Below are positions 17,337 through 26,009 of a stretch of DNA of 64,000 nt, one piece after another. Location of the stretch: NCBI RefSeq assembly GCF_009914725.1, contig NZ_JAAAWJ010000001.1:1-64000 (forward strand), written 5' to 3'. Numbering within the stretch: the stretch's first letter is position 1; every line of letters starts with the position of its first letter. Source of the stretch: Methanogenium sp. MK-MG. GTDB taxonomy: Archaea > Halobacteriota > Methanomicrobia > Methanomicrobiales > Methanomicrobiaceae. Both the position numbers and the translations under genes were made by a program. A model generated the notes under the pieces. It had not been told where the DNA came from. It made no database searches and saw only the letters and a list, made by a program, of their open reading frames with translations.

Positions 17337-18395
17337 TTAAATTAAATGCTGAACATATACGCGCTTAGTCTCTTTTGCAATATTTTTCCATTTAAATTGC
17401 TCTGCGTATGAAAGAATCACATCTCTATCCCATTCCTTGTCCAGTGCTATCAAAATTTTTTCTGATAAATCTTTGTAGTCAGCGGGTTCTACTAACAGAC
17501 CATACTCATTTGAGTTTATGATCTCAGGTATACCCCCAATTATTGTACCCACAAATGGCTTTCCACAGCCAAGGGCCTCGAACATAACTATGGGGTTGCC
17601 TTCTGCCAAACTTGGTAAAACAAAGATATCGCAGGCGTTAATCCATATTGGAATCTGTTCATCGGGTATCCATCCAAGAAATGTAACATAATTTTGTAAT
17701 TGTAATTCACTTACTTGATCTTTTAGCGTGTTTTCAAAATATCCCTTTCCAGCGATATAACATGAGCAATTATTATTTACCGATATCATCTCTCGAATTG
17801 AGGATATCAGGAATTTATGTCCTTTTGACTCGATTAAGTTTGAAATGTTGAATATAATTTTTTTATCAAGTGGCAAATTTAACATATTGCGACATGCCAC
17901 TTTATCCATGGCATAATATAGTGAATCTTTGAATCCATTCGGTAAAACAATTATTTTCTCTGAAATATCTCCATATAATGAGATTACGGCCTCTTCTTGT
18001 TTATGTGAAACCAAGATTAATTTATCCAATTTATTTAATACAAACCCAAAAGCATGTTTATGAACGGTCACAAATCTTTTGGTTTCAGAATTATGAAATG
18101 TAACAATCAACCGCTTATTCAATCCATGAGAAGCTATTGCACCTGTTATTGCAGATATAAAACTAAAAATACCGCCCGAAGCTTGAATATGAATAATATC
18201 ATATTCTGTTCTTTTATTTATCGCTTTAAGCATTAATCCAATTGTTCTTTGATACAATTTTCTAAAGTTTGAACCGGAAAAACTATGCGATATAATCACT
18301 ACACCTAATTCTTCTAATTCTTCAGTAAGTCGTTTTGTATGGGTTGTAACACCGCCAGACGAAGCATCTGGACCACACATTAGTACTTTAATCAT
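17337..18395 (-). CDS. GT4-family glycosyltransferase
   Basis: A 352-residue group 1 glycosyltransferase. N-terminal MCGPDASSGGVTTHTKRLTEEL contains the GG-V..H acceptor-domain pattern. The C-terminal domain has FNISNLIESKGHKFLI, CYIAGKGYFENTL, FLGWIPDEQIPIWINACD and VLPSLAEGNPIVMFEALGCGKPFVGTIIGGIPEII (E-x7-E). Sugar donor and acceptor are unknown. The start overlaps the stop of the toroid-protein gene by 4 bases (ATGA), so the two are translationally coupled. Confidence 0.9.
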   Translation of the reverse strand: MIKVLMCGPDASSGGVTTHTKRLTEELEELGVVIISHSFSGSNFRKLYQRTIGLMLKAINKRTEYDIIHIQASGGIFSFISAITGAIASHGLNKRLIVTFHNSETKRFVTVHKHAFGFVLNKLDKLILVSHKQEEAVISLYGDISEKIIVLPNGFKDSLYYAMDKVACRNMLNLPLDKKIIFNISNLIESKGHKFLISSIREMISVNNNCSCYIAGKGYFENTLKDQVSELQLQNYVTFLGWIPDEQIPIWINACDIFVLPSLAEGNPIVMFEALGCGKPFVGTIIGGIPEIINSNEYGLLVEPADYKDLSEKILIALDKEWDRDVILSYAEQFKWKNIAKETKRVYVQHLI

Positions 18396-19606
18396 AATGA
18401 TTCTCCATTATTTTTTTCAAATATAGTTGCTAGTGCCAACATCATCCAAGCCTGTCCCCACCGCATATGGGGGATTTTGTTGGTAATGATTGGCCATTTT
18501 TGGTAATAAAAATGACCTGAACTGTTTTGCATATTTTTTATTGTCCACATTGCGATTTTATTTGCAAAATCGATATGTTTGCTATCCAAACTACTCAACT
18601 TTGAAAATGTAATAATCCCTTGTGCTTGATTATGGATATCTATAGGATAAGGCATCGGATATCGATAATAGCTACTTCCATTATGACGAAATTGAACATT
18701 TTGATAATAGTGAGATGCTTTTTCAATACAATCTTGGATGTTACCTCGATCATTTGAATAAGGTAGATAGGTCAATAATCCATCGATGATGTATCCTTGA
18801 TGAAAATCTAATTGGATCCTTTTTGTATTGCCGTTATGATATATACTATATACCCACGACCCGTCATCTCTCTGAGTTTTTAGTAATGTATGGGAGATTT
18901 TTTCGCATATTGATTGCAAACAACTATCGTTTTTTAGAGATAGGAACGTCGATATTGCTTCCATAGCTTGGGCCGAAGCATTTAATGTAATGTGGTTAGG
19001 ATTTCCGTTAGATCCAATATATTTAAAAAACGGGAACTCGGTGTCATCGATATACATTTTATTAATGAGATATTTTATTGCACTTGATGCGATTTCCTTT
19101 TCTATAGTGTTTTTTGTAATTTTGTAGGATTCAATCAGAGCAATAATCGCCTGGCTTGTGCCAATAATGTCTGGAGTATCTGTTGACAAAGCCCCCCCTT
19201 GAATGCCCGTGTATGGGTAATAGTGACTTGCCCAGCAATCATACATCTGCTCATTTTTCAAAGATTTCTCTTTGATAAAATGAATTGCCTTTCCCATTTC
19301 ATTACAGTATTTTTGTTCACCTGTAACTTTGTAAAGTGAAGCATATGCCTGAGCAAATATGGCCATTCCTTTCAGGTCAATTCCTTTTTCTATGCCTATT
19401 ATAGGTCTAATGTTGATAGGAGAATACTTGTTGCCCTGTAATACAAGAACTTTAAGAAAGTTTGTCTTAATGTTTTTTGTCAATGGACTGTTTAGACCAT
19501 CATAAATATCCCATCCAGAATATTGTTGATTTATTACCCAACGATGCAATTTTTCAATTGAATCCTTAACTGTGTATTGTGCAATATTAATAACCATGAT
19601 AACCAT
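18392..19606 (-). CDS. Alpha/alpha-toroid protein of glycan cluster, unknown activity
   Basis: A 404-residue soluble protein. Repeating helical pairs with aromatic- and Gly/Asp-rich turns are visible: KGMAIFAQAYASLYKVTGEQKY, CWASHYYPYTGIQGG, HITLNASAQAMEAIS, DGSWVYSIYHNG, LDFHQGYIIDGLL, HNQAQGIITFSKL, HMRWGQAWMMLALA. This periodicity is typical of (alpha/alpha)6 barrels such as polysaccharide lyases, glycoside hydrolases and sugar epimerases. No catalytic set could be assigned. A start 9 bases downstream (MVINIAQ) is equally possible. Its coupling to a glycosyltransferase argues for a glycan substrate. Confidence 0.75.
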   Translation of the reverse strand: MVIMVINIAQYTVKDSIEKLHRWVINQQYSGWDIYDGLNSPLTKNIKTNFLKVLVLQGNKYSPINIRPIIGIEKGIDLKGMAIFAQAYASLYKVTGEQKYCNEMGKAIHFIKEKSLKNEQMYDCWASHYYPYTGIQGGALSTDTPDIIGTSQAIIALIESYKITKNTIEKEIASSAIKYLINKMYIDDTEFPFFKYIGSNGNPNHITLNASAQAMEAISTFLSLKNDSCLQSICEKISHTLLKTQRDDGSWVYSIYHNGNTKRIQLDFHQGYIIDGLLTYLPYSNDRGNIQDCIEKASHYYQNVQFRHNGSSYYRYPMPYPIDIHNQAQGIITFSKLSSLDSKHIDFANKIAMWTIKNMQNSSGHFYYQKWPIITNKIPHMRWGQAWMMLALATIFEKNNGESL

Positions 19607-19698
19607 TATCTGAACTTATTTTTTTCATATGGAGTCTGATGAAGTTGGGAATGAATATTAGATGATTTATGCTAAAACAACTCCTAGAACCTTTGGAC

Positions 19699-20811
19699 CT
19701 ACTGATCATGTTCCATCTCAGGGGTTGTGGTGCAGAAATGCTGCATATCGGGAGCTCCCTTTAGATCAGTAAAACTTTGAGGATAATTTTCGAAGAACCA
19801 GACCAAAAATTTTGTTAAATTAATTTTTTCATTAGTTAATTTTTCACATCTTTTTCTATAGATATCTTTAGTGTCATTATTACTCAATAGTTCACAACAC
19901 TTCTTAACTGCTAGATCTGAATCACTGAAATTATATATTAGATTATATTTATTTTCTAATTCGACAAAGTTCAACATTTCATTATCTGATCCTACCCAGT
20001 CATTACAACGGATAGCAGGAGTTCCCAAAACTGCAGCTTCTGTCGTCATCGTTTGAGAGTCAGTAACTAATAAATCTGCAAAGTATAATGCATCATGTAT
20101 TTTTTCAGGTGGAAATTTTATAACATAATCTTGTAGTTCATGAGGGAGATTCCCTTCACAACTTATAAAGACTTTAGCATATTTACATATCTCCTTCACT
20201 AACCTAATTTTATTTGTTTCACTAAACCCTGAAACTTTTTTATCATGAAGTGCTTTAAATGAAACAAATCTGACCACAACAAATCGTTCTGTCTTTTTAA
20301 AATTCATAAGGTCATAAATATCTGGATTGGGATTAAACACATCTGGATGTAAATAAGCTAATTCTTTAAAACTTGGCACTTTAATTTGTTTTTTTCCTAA
20401 ATTATGGGAAAATGATGTCGGAGTAATTATAGTGTCAGCCCATGGATGTGTTATATATTTATCATATTTAAGATAATTGTCTGTGAATATAATTGATTTG
20501 GCTTTTGTGATCTTTGAAATCTGTGATGCTGTATTACCGCCGATTCCGGTAACGATATCAGAGTTATGATTTATAGCTGCTTTATAAAATTTGTACTCAT
20601 ACTCAAGTTGATTTGTTATGCGTTTTAATCCAGTAGCCATTTTGGTAGAAATAATCTCATATTTAAATCCATAATTGTCTAATAAAGCAATAGATACATC
20701 TTTATTTTTTGTTACAATTTTTATGTCATGTCCCTTTTTTTCCATTTCCCAAATAAAATTCTTGTAAAAATGAACATGTGCTGGGTGTGCTATTCCGATT
20801 AGAATTCTCAT
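19699..20811 (-). CDS. DUF354-family GT-B-like protein
   Basis: A 370-residue protein matching the archaeal DUF354 pattern: RILIGIAHPAHVHFYKNFIWEMEKKGHDI at the N-terminus, then SDIVTGIGGNTASQISK, SIIFTDNY, FNPNPDIYDLM and a C-terminal LLVTDSQTMTTEAAVLGTPAIRCNDWVG. The fold resembles UDP-GlcNAc 2-epimerases and GT-B transferases. DUF354 genes are frequent in archaeal surface-glycan clusters, but no reaction is established to my knowledge. The start overlaps the upstream CapA-like stop by 4 bases. A roughly 90-base gap separates it from the toroid gene downstream. Confidence 0.8.
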   Translation of the reverse strand: MRILIGIAHPAHVHFYKNFIWEMEKKGHDIKIVTKNKDVSIALLDNYGFKYEIISTKMATGLKRITNQLEYEYKFYKAAINHNSDIVTGIGGNTASQISKITKAKSIIFTDNYLKYDKYITHPWADTIITPTSFSHNLGKKQIKVPSFKELAYLHPDVFNPNPDIYDLMNFKKTERFVVVRFVSFKALHDKKVSGFSETNKIRLVKEICKYAKVFISCEGNLPHELQDYVIKFPPEKIHDALYFADLLVTDSQTMTTEAAVLGTPAIRCNDWVGSDNEMLNFVELENKYNLIYNFSDSDLAVKKCCELLSNNDTKDIYRKRCEKLTNEKINLTKFLVWFFENYPQSFTDLKGAPDMQHFCTTTPEMEHDQ

Positions 20812-21887
20812 TGAAAACCTCCATCTGATATATATGACCTAATTTTTTTAGTCCAACGGGAAATTGTATTTATATGAAAGTTGAACGAAAATTTGTGGAT
20901 ATGAAGTATATAATACAATAATATTTCTTTGTTATGTTTTTTATTTAATTGTGAATTTTGTATTTCTAAATTATTGATTGTTTCATTAATATTTGTGGTT
21001 AGGAGTTTATTTTTATATTTCATCATTTCAGAGTCAATTTTAACACTGAACTTGTCTTGAATTGTAGGTATAATGTTTGCCTCTAGATTTTTATTTGAAT
21101 CAATCATTATTTCTAAAATACCTCCCTTTATATTTTCATCACGCCACATGTCAAAGATGAAATTACCCAGACTATAGGCGATGATCTTTCCATTATAAAT
21201 TTCAACATGTTGAAAAACATGTGAATGGTGACCTAAAATAACATCCACGCCCATATCAATAAGTTTGTGGCCTAGCTCAATTTGCTCTTTAGAAGGTATA
21301 AATGAATGTTCCATTCCCCATCCCCAATGTAATGATATAACCAAAATATCAACTAATTGTTTATAATTATTTATGTCGGAATATATGTTTGAATTACTTG
21401 ATTTGTTCCCTTCATCACAGAGGTTGTAGCCCATAAAGCCAATAGTTATATTTTTTACTTTAATTGTTTCAAGATTTGCTTTCGCATGGTTACCAATTAC
21501 TCTAATGTTTTCTTTTTTCAAAAATTGAATTGTTTCATCAAAAACCTCTGTACCATAATCCAATGTATGATTATTAGCTATATTTAAAACATCAAAATTA
21601 CAATATTTAAGTGTGGATACTGCTTCTCCAGGGGCCATTATCAACTTTGGATTATCTAATGAAGCCCAATCAAATTGATTTGAAATTGGAGATTCCAAGT
21701 TGCCAAAAAGGATGTCCTTCTTTTTTAAAGAGGGTAAAATGTCTTTAATAATTGATTTATTATCTTGTAAAATTAGATTAGGGATAGTATTCTTATCAGC
21801 AATTGCGCGTAAAGAAGATATTCCCAACATTATGTCACCAACTGCCAATATTTTAATATTTTCATCATCAGAATATTTATGGTTCAT
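20808..21887 (-). CDS. CapA/PgsA-like metallophosphatase-fold protein
   Basis: A 359-residue protein from ATG 21887 (MNHKYSDDE), which overlaps the upstream stop in ATGA; a TTG at 21899 would add 4 residues. CapA-family blocks are clear: ILAVGDIMLG, DILFGNLESPIS, VLNIANNHTLDYG, GFMGYNLC, ISLHWGWGME and VILGHHSHVFQHVEIYNGKIIAYSLGNFIFD. They form a calcineurin-like metal site. CapA proteins are needed for poly-gamma-glutamate capsules, though their precise chemistry is unclear. Here it is paired with an ATP-grasp ligase, pointing to amide-type linkage in the surface polymer. Confidence 0.87.
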   Translation of the reverse strand: MNHKYSDDENIKILAVGDIMLGISSLRAIADKNTIPNLILQDNKSIIKDILPSLKKKDILFGNLESPISNQFDWASLDNPKLIMAPGEAVSTLKYCNFDVLNIANNHTLDYGTEVFDETIQFLKKENIRVIGNHAKANLETIKVKNITIGFMGYNLCDEGNKSSNSNIYSDINNYKQLVDILVISLHWGWGMEHSFIPSKEQIELGHKLIDMGVDVILGHHSHVFQHVEIYNGKIIAYSLGNFIFDMWRDENIKGGILEIMIDSNKNLEANIIPTIQDKFSVKIDSEMMKYKNKLLTTNINETINNLEIQNSQLNKKHNKEILLYYILHIHKFSFNFHINTISRWTKKIRSYISDGGFQ

Positions 21888-23062
21888 CTTAAATCCCAAC
21901 CTCTGTCGAAAATTATTTTTCGTTTTTCTGAATTAAAAAGAAAACTCAAACTTTGAAATATCATCCCAATCAAGGCCATAGGATCTTTTATAGAAATTAC
22001 GCCATAGCAAGTTTTTTTATCCCAGAAATTTATAAATTCTCTAAATCCCTGAACCTTTTCGGAGGTTTGAGTAAGCCATAATATTTCATTTGGAAATACC
22101 CATCGATATTTTAGACCAATCTCATAAGTATTAACAGGACTGATGTTTTCGTCCATTGCCAAATTATAGATCAAATATGGAAAATCAACACCTGATTTTA
22201 TTGCTAAATTAAGTGGCATCCAAAACCTGGGATTAACTTCGAGCAACAATGGATTTCCATTTTTATCAATTATATATTCAACTTCAGCAACGCCTTTCCA
22301 TCCTATACTTTTCAACAATTTTAATGAATATTTTTTTACAAGTTCATCATCAGAACTTATTCCTACAACAGTTGGACCGCCATTAATGGGATATTCTTTA
22401 ACTCTCTCATAGCTAAAGGAAGCTATTTGTTCTTGATGATCATTTAAAAGTAAACATGCAGTACTATACCCAGATTTAGAAATATATTCCTGAATGATAG
22501 GTTCGCCATATTCGTCTTTTATTTCCTGATAAGCAAGATCAAATTCTGATTGTGATTTTAAATATTTTATACCCCTTGATCCAGAACTTACTCTTGCTCT
22601 TATCAAAACGGGGTACTTAAGATTACTTTTGATTTCTTCCAAATTCATATCTTCAGGAAAAAATGTATCGGGAACTGGAACATTGGCATTTTGAGCTATT
22701 TTAATAGTTTGACCTTTATCTCTGAATTTTTGAATACAATCATAATCTGCAAGATATAAATGGGTATATTTTGAAATTTCTTTTCTATACTTCGACAGAA
22801 GAAGTGTAGTATCATCCCTTACTGGAATAATCATAGCATAATTTTCTGTTTTAGCCAGATCTATGATGAAATTAATAAACTCAGATTCTTGCAAATTTGG
22901 AGTAGGGTATATAATTCTTTTTTTCACATATCTAGAATATGAGGATAAATTTGATTTAAAATCGTCACCACAATGAATTTCAAATCCCTTTTCTCCAAGA
23001 GAACGAATTATAGCTAATGTAGCAAGCGATCTTCCATCTGTAACAAGAATTTTTCCCTTCAT
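21884..23062 (-). CDS. ATP-grasp ligase of glycan cluster
   Basis: A 392-residue ATP-grasp protein. The N-terminal pre-ATP-grasp fold has ILVTDGRSLATLAIIRSLGEKG. The ATP-binding core has YPVLIRARVSSGSRGIKYLKS, EPIIQEYISKSGYSTACLLL, GWKGVAEVEYIIDKNGNPLLLEVNPRFWMP, with the usual E..N.R metal ligands. Such enzymes join a carboxylate to an amine through an acyl phosphate. In this setting it may attach an amino acid to a uronic acid. It lies directly between the acyltransferase and CapA genes. Family is certain, substrate is inference. Confidence 0.87.
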   Translation of the reverse strand: MKGKILVTDGRSLATLAIIRSLGEKGFEIHCGDDFKSNLSSYSRYVKKRIIYPTPNLQESEFINFIIDLAKTENYAMIIPVRDDTTLLLSKYRKEISKYTHLYLADYDCIQKFRDKGQTIKIAQNANVPVPDTFFPEDMNLEEIKSNLKYPVLIRARVSSGSRGIKYLKSQSEFDLAYQEIKDEYGEPIIQEYISKSGYSTACLLLNDHQEQIASFSYERVKEYPINGGPTVVGISSDDELVKKYSLKLLKSIGWKGVAEVEYIIDKNGNPLLLEVNPRFWMPLNLAIKSGVDFPYLIYNLAMDENISPVNTYEIGLKYRWVFPNEILWLTQTSEKVQGFREFINFWDKKTCYGVISIKDPMALIGMIFQSLSFLFNSEKRKIIFDRGWDLR

Positions 23063-23545
23063 TTAATCCTCCAAATCAGGTACATTTTTTATTGGTTTTG
23101 CAGGAACTCCACCAACGACAGTATTCTTGGGAACATCTTTTGTTACGACTGCACCAGCACCAACAACTGAATTTTTGTGTATTGTTACACCAGCCAATAT
23201 AATTGAACCACCGCCAATCCAGACATCGTCCTCTACAGTAATCTTATCAATTTTTCCATACAATTTTGATAACTTTGAATTCTCTGGGTGCATAGAACAA
23301 AAAAATGAAACATTAGGACTTATTGCTACTCTATTACCAATCTCTAAAAAAATAGTCCCTTTTTTCTGTTGAAAATAAGACGCACCCCCTCCAAATGGAG
23401 TGACTGTAATACTCGGACCAAGATAACAATTTTCGCCAATTATTACATAAGATATCCTATTGAGTGCAGACACCCGCATACCGCTAGTGGGAGCACACCG
23501 TGAGAGAATATACCAAAAATACAATGTAAACTTACGAATATACAT
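23063..23545 (-). CDS. Hexapeptide-repeat O-acyltransferase
   Basis: A beta-helix acyltransferase of 160 residues from ATG 23545 (MYIRKFTLYFWYIL); an earlier start at 23590 would overlap the deacetylase gene by 29 bases. It contains the maltose-acetyltransferase/WbbJ signatures: IGENCYLGPSITVTP, IGNRVAISPNVSFFCSMHPENS with the catalytic-type histidine, DDVWIGGGSIILAGVTIHKNSVVGAGAVVTKDVP and GGVPAKPIK. Probably acetylates a glycan hydroxyl. It ends 1 base before the ATP-grasp start, so both are in one operon. Confidence 0.87.
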   Translation of the reverse strand: MYIRKFTLYFWYILSRCAPTSGMRVSALNRISYVIIGENCYLGPSITVTPFGGGASYFQQKKGTIFLEIGNRVAISPNVSFFCSMHPENSKLSKLYGKIDKITVEDDVWIGGGSIILAGVTIHKNSVVGAGAVVTKDVPKNTVVGGVPAKPIKNVPDLED

Positions 23546-23561
23546 ATTCAACCAACCAATG

Positions 23562-24479
23562 TTATATACTTGATAAATTAGACAACTCATTAAAACAAAT
23601 ATTATTCTTAGAAGTCTCTTTTAAAACATATTTGATTCTATTTTCTACTACAGTTCCTTTAATTGCCCAGTATAACGGTCTTCCATTACCTATTTCGGGG
23701 AATTTTTCAAACGAAATATCTATCGGGTGGAAGTAAAAAACTGCATTTCCTCTTTTTAAACTATTTTGAAGACCTTTGAGAATTATGTGTGATCCAAGAA
23801 ACCGGAGCATTGGGCCTCCTGAGGTTGGAATCCTGAAACCAGCTAAGTCATAGTATGCCCAAGGATGCTCTATGATCTTTCTCTTTGGCCCCATCTCAAG
23901 AGAACCATTCAGTGGATAATAGGGATAGGTGGAAACCCCTCTAAGAGGGGAATCTGTTTTATTGTACAAAGAATTTACACATACAGAAGAATCATATTTA
24001 AACCCTATATTCTCAAGAGAATCAAGCATCCAGCCACCAATGAGTGCATTTGGTGCCCTGTAACCTATGACTTTCTGACCGGACGCCTCCTCAAGGATAT
24101 TTCTTGCCTCTAATGTTTGCTTTTCAAATTCTTTAGGGGTCATTAATGGTTCTTTGGTCTTCGGATCAATTTTGCATTTGTGATGAAGTCCATGGCATGC
24201 AATCTCATGCCCTTTCTCAGCAATCGATTCCACAAGACCAGGATAATTCTCAACTACATCGGCAACTACAAAAAAAGTGGCTTTAGCATTAAATTGATCC
24301 AGAAGATTCAACACTCTTTTTGTTGGTTCAGAAAGATAGTCGTATCTGGTATTCCATTTTTCAAAGAACTCATCCACATCTTTGTATACAGAAAATGTGG
24401 ATCCGCAAACAGAAGGAATATGGTACCAGTCCTCAATGTCAACAGTAACTGAGAGACTGGATTTTTCCCCAGCCATCAA
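23562..24479 (-). CDS. Polysaccharide deacetylase (NodB-like, DUF3473 subtype)
   Basis: A 305-residue carbohydrate esterase 4 fold protein. Motif 1 is TVDIEDWYH with the catalytic Asp pair, motif 2 is EIACHGLHHK with the metal-binding histidines, and IGYRAPNA is motif 3. A C-terminal extension with FYFHPIDIS and a late ENRIKYVL matches the group found in exopolysaccharide loci. It would remove N-acetyl groups from a surface sugar. Composition falls from mid-GC to AT-rich towards its 3' end, close to the edge of the AT-rich block. The ATG at 24476 is also possible. Confidence 0.88.
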   Translation of the reverse strand: MMAGEKSSLSVTVDIEDWYHIPSVCGSTFSVYKDVDEFFEKWNTRYDYLSEPTKRVLNLLDQFNAKATFFVVADVVENYPGLVESIAEKGHEIACHGLHHKCKIDPKTKEPLMTPKEFEKQTLEARNILEEASGQKVIGYRAPNALIGGWMLDSLENIGFKYDSSVCVNSLYNKTDSPLRGVSTYPYYPLNGSLEMGPKRKIIEHPWAYYDLAGFRIPTSGGPMLRFLGSHIILKGLQNSLKRGNAVFYFHPIDISFEKFPEIGNGRPLYWAIKGTVVENRIKYVLKETSKNNICFNELSNLSSI

Positions 24480-24506
24480 TTATTCCCCGGAGTAGTTGAT
24501 CGCATC

Positions 24507-25463
24507 TCAATACCATCCATTCGTATTCCGCTCCTGTTCCATATCATATAACATAGCAAACAGCAGGAACATCATTCCCATCATGAATATCAGGAATGAC
24601 AGAATCCCGTGGACAACAAGAACAGGATATCCTGCCACAAACTTCTCCCATAGGGTGCCGATGCCTGCGATGACGCCTACTGCGGTGAGTATTGCTCCGA
24701 AGAAATAGAAGAATACCAGCGGGTGGAAGCCGAGGACGATGTACTTCATCTTCAGGCGCCAGAGGAACTTGCGCAGCAGGAGCCAGGAGAGTCTGCAGAT
24801 GTATGACGAGTAGCGGATGCCGGATGTCTCCCGTCCGTAGCGGGCCGGGTGGGGGACATTCCTCATCTTAAATCCCCAGACATTGAGCTGGACCAGAAGG
24901 TCATTGCAGTAGCCGTAGCGGGGATAGATGCTTTTGAGACTGAGGCGTTCCAGGGCCCTTGTCGATACGGCCGAGTATCCGTTCTGCGGATCCATCATCT
25001 GCCAGTATCCGGATGCAATCTTTGTGAGGAGGGTAAGTATTGCGTTGCCAAAGAAGCGCCACTTGCTCATCTGCTGACGGTACTCCTGGCTCATGAGGCG
25101 GTTTCCAATGGTGTAGTCAACTTTCTTGTCAACAATGGGGTCCAGCAGTTCCGGGAGGAATCCTGGATCCATCTGGTTGTCACCGGCCATGACTGCGGCA
25201 ATGTCCATGCCGTCTTTGAGGGCTTCCTCGTATCCGGTGACAATCGCTGCACCGACACCCTTGTTCACTTCATGCGTCAGAGGGACAACCCTTCCGTCAT
25301 GCTCAGAATATTCCGCGATTATTTCTCCGGTGTGGTCCGGGGAAGCGTCATTTACGACATAGACACGGTCTACATATTCCGGTACGGATTTCAGAGTATC
25401 TTTGATGAGGAGCTCTTCTTTATATGCGGGTACAACTACGCCTATTTTTTTGTCACGATACAA
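24507..25463 (-). CDS. Polyprenol-phosphate glycosyltransferase (GT2) with C-terminal TMs
   Basis: A 318-residue dolichyl-phosphate-mannose-synthase-like enzyme. GT-A domain: KIGVVVPAYKEELLIKDTLKSV, YVVNDASPDHTGEII, VGAAIVTGYEEAL, MAGDNQMDPGFLPEL (DXD-like), and DPQNGYSAVS. Two hydrophobic helices close the chain (about 235-300), the DPM1/GtrB-type membrane anchor. It is the first gene of the minus-strand operon and is GC-rich like the core genome. It may load a sugar onto dolichyl phosphate for extracytoplasmic transfer. Confidence 0.88.
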   Translation of the reverse strand: MYRDKKIGVVVPAYKEELLIKDTLKSVPEYVDRVYVVNDASPDHTGEIIAEYSEHDGRVVPLTHEVNKGVGAAIVTGYEEALKDGMDIAAVMAGDNQMDPGFLPELLDPIVDKKVDYTIGNRLMSQEYRQQMSKWRFFGNAILTLLTKIASGYWQMMDPQNGYSAVSTRALERLSLKSIYPRYGYCNDLLVQLNVWGFKMRNVPHPARYGRETSGIRYSSYICRLSWLLLRKFLWRLKMKYIVLGFHPLVFFYFFGAILTAVGVIAGIGTLWEKFVAGYPVLVVHGILSFLIFMMGMMFLLFAMLYDMEQERNTNGWY

Positions 25464-25900
25464 GTTGGGAATTCCTCCTTGTTGATTTTTGTATGCACTG
25501 AGATTCAGGAAACTGGCTGAATGCCATCGATGTTATATTGAATATTATGTATGGGATACAACCTGAACTCTTATATGTATGTATTCATGTTTTTATTAAT
25601 AATAACTTGCATTTTTATTAATAATGACGGGTGTTTTCATCCATATTTCCTAGATTGTCAGTATTTTGTGATGCCCCATTTGATTTAGTCAGAATTTGAC
25701 AGCATGTGCCACAATCTTCCATCCAATAGTAACTATGTGAGCATATGTGATTTTATGGCTTCCATTTCTGCCCCACATCCGGCTGTGGTCTATACAAATC
25801 ATCTGCCAATGCTTAGATCTGCCGGGTCAGGCGGCGTGCCCCTGCGGCTGAACACTGTGGTTCATGAGATCTGTTTAAACTATGGGATCTGAAATACTTC
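25464..25900. other. Intergenic region upstream of minus-strand glycan operon
   Basis: About 440 bases without a convincing gene. The part next to the operon is AT-rich and holds the promoter elements listed separately. An open frame at 25,704-25,892 on the plus strand shows no recognisable motif or ribosome binding site and is not accepted as a gene. Confidence 0.5.
25571..25625 (-). promoter_or_regulatory. TATA box and 14-bp direct repeats before glycan operon
   Basis: On the minus strand a TATA-like ACATATAA lies at 25571-25578, giving a leader of about 80 bases to the ATG at 25463. Just upstream, TTTTTATTAATAAT (plus-strand notation) occurs perfectly twice, at 25590-25603 and 25612-25625, a 22-base spacing or two helical turns. 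This is a plausible regulator binding site. Confidence 0.45.
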
Positions 25901-26009
25901 CGGTTGCTGCACAGGGGGTGATTTCTTCTGGAATATTACGGTGGGCAATGTGATGATCTGTTTTGGACGTTTAAAATATCCGAAGAAATTCAAAAAAATG
26001 GCCCCGTGG

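Noticed and set aside
25704-25892. 62-codon plus-strand frame before the repeat array
   Set aside because: No motif, no promoter or ribosome binding site and no neighbour that supports it.
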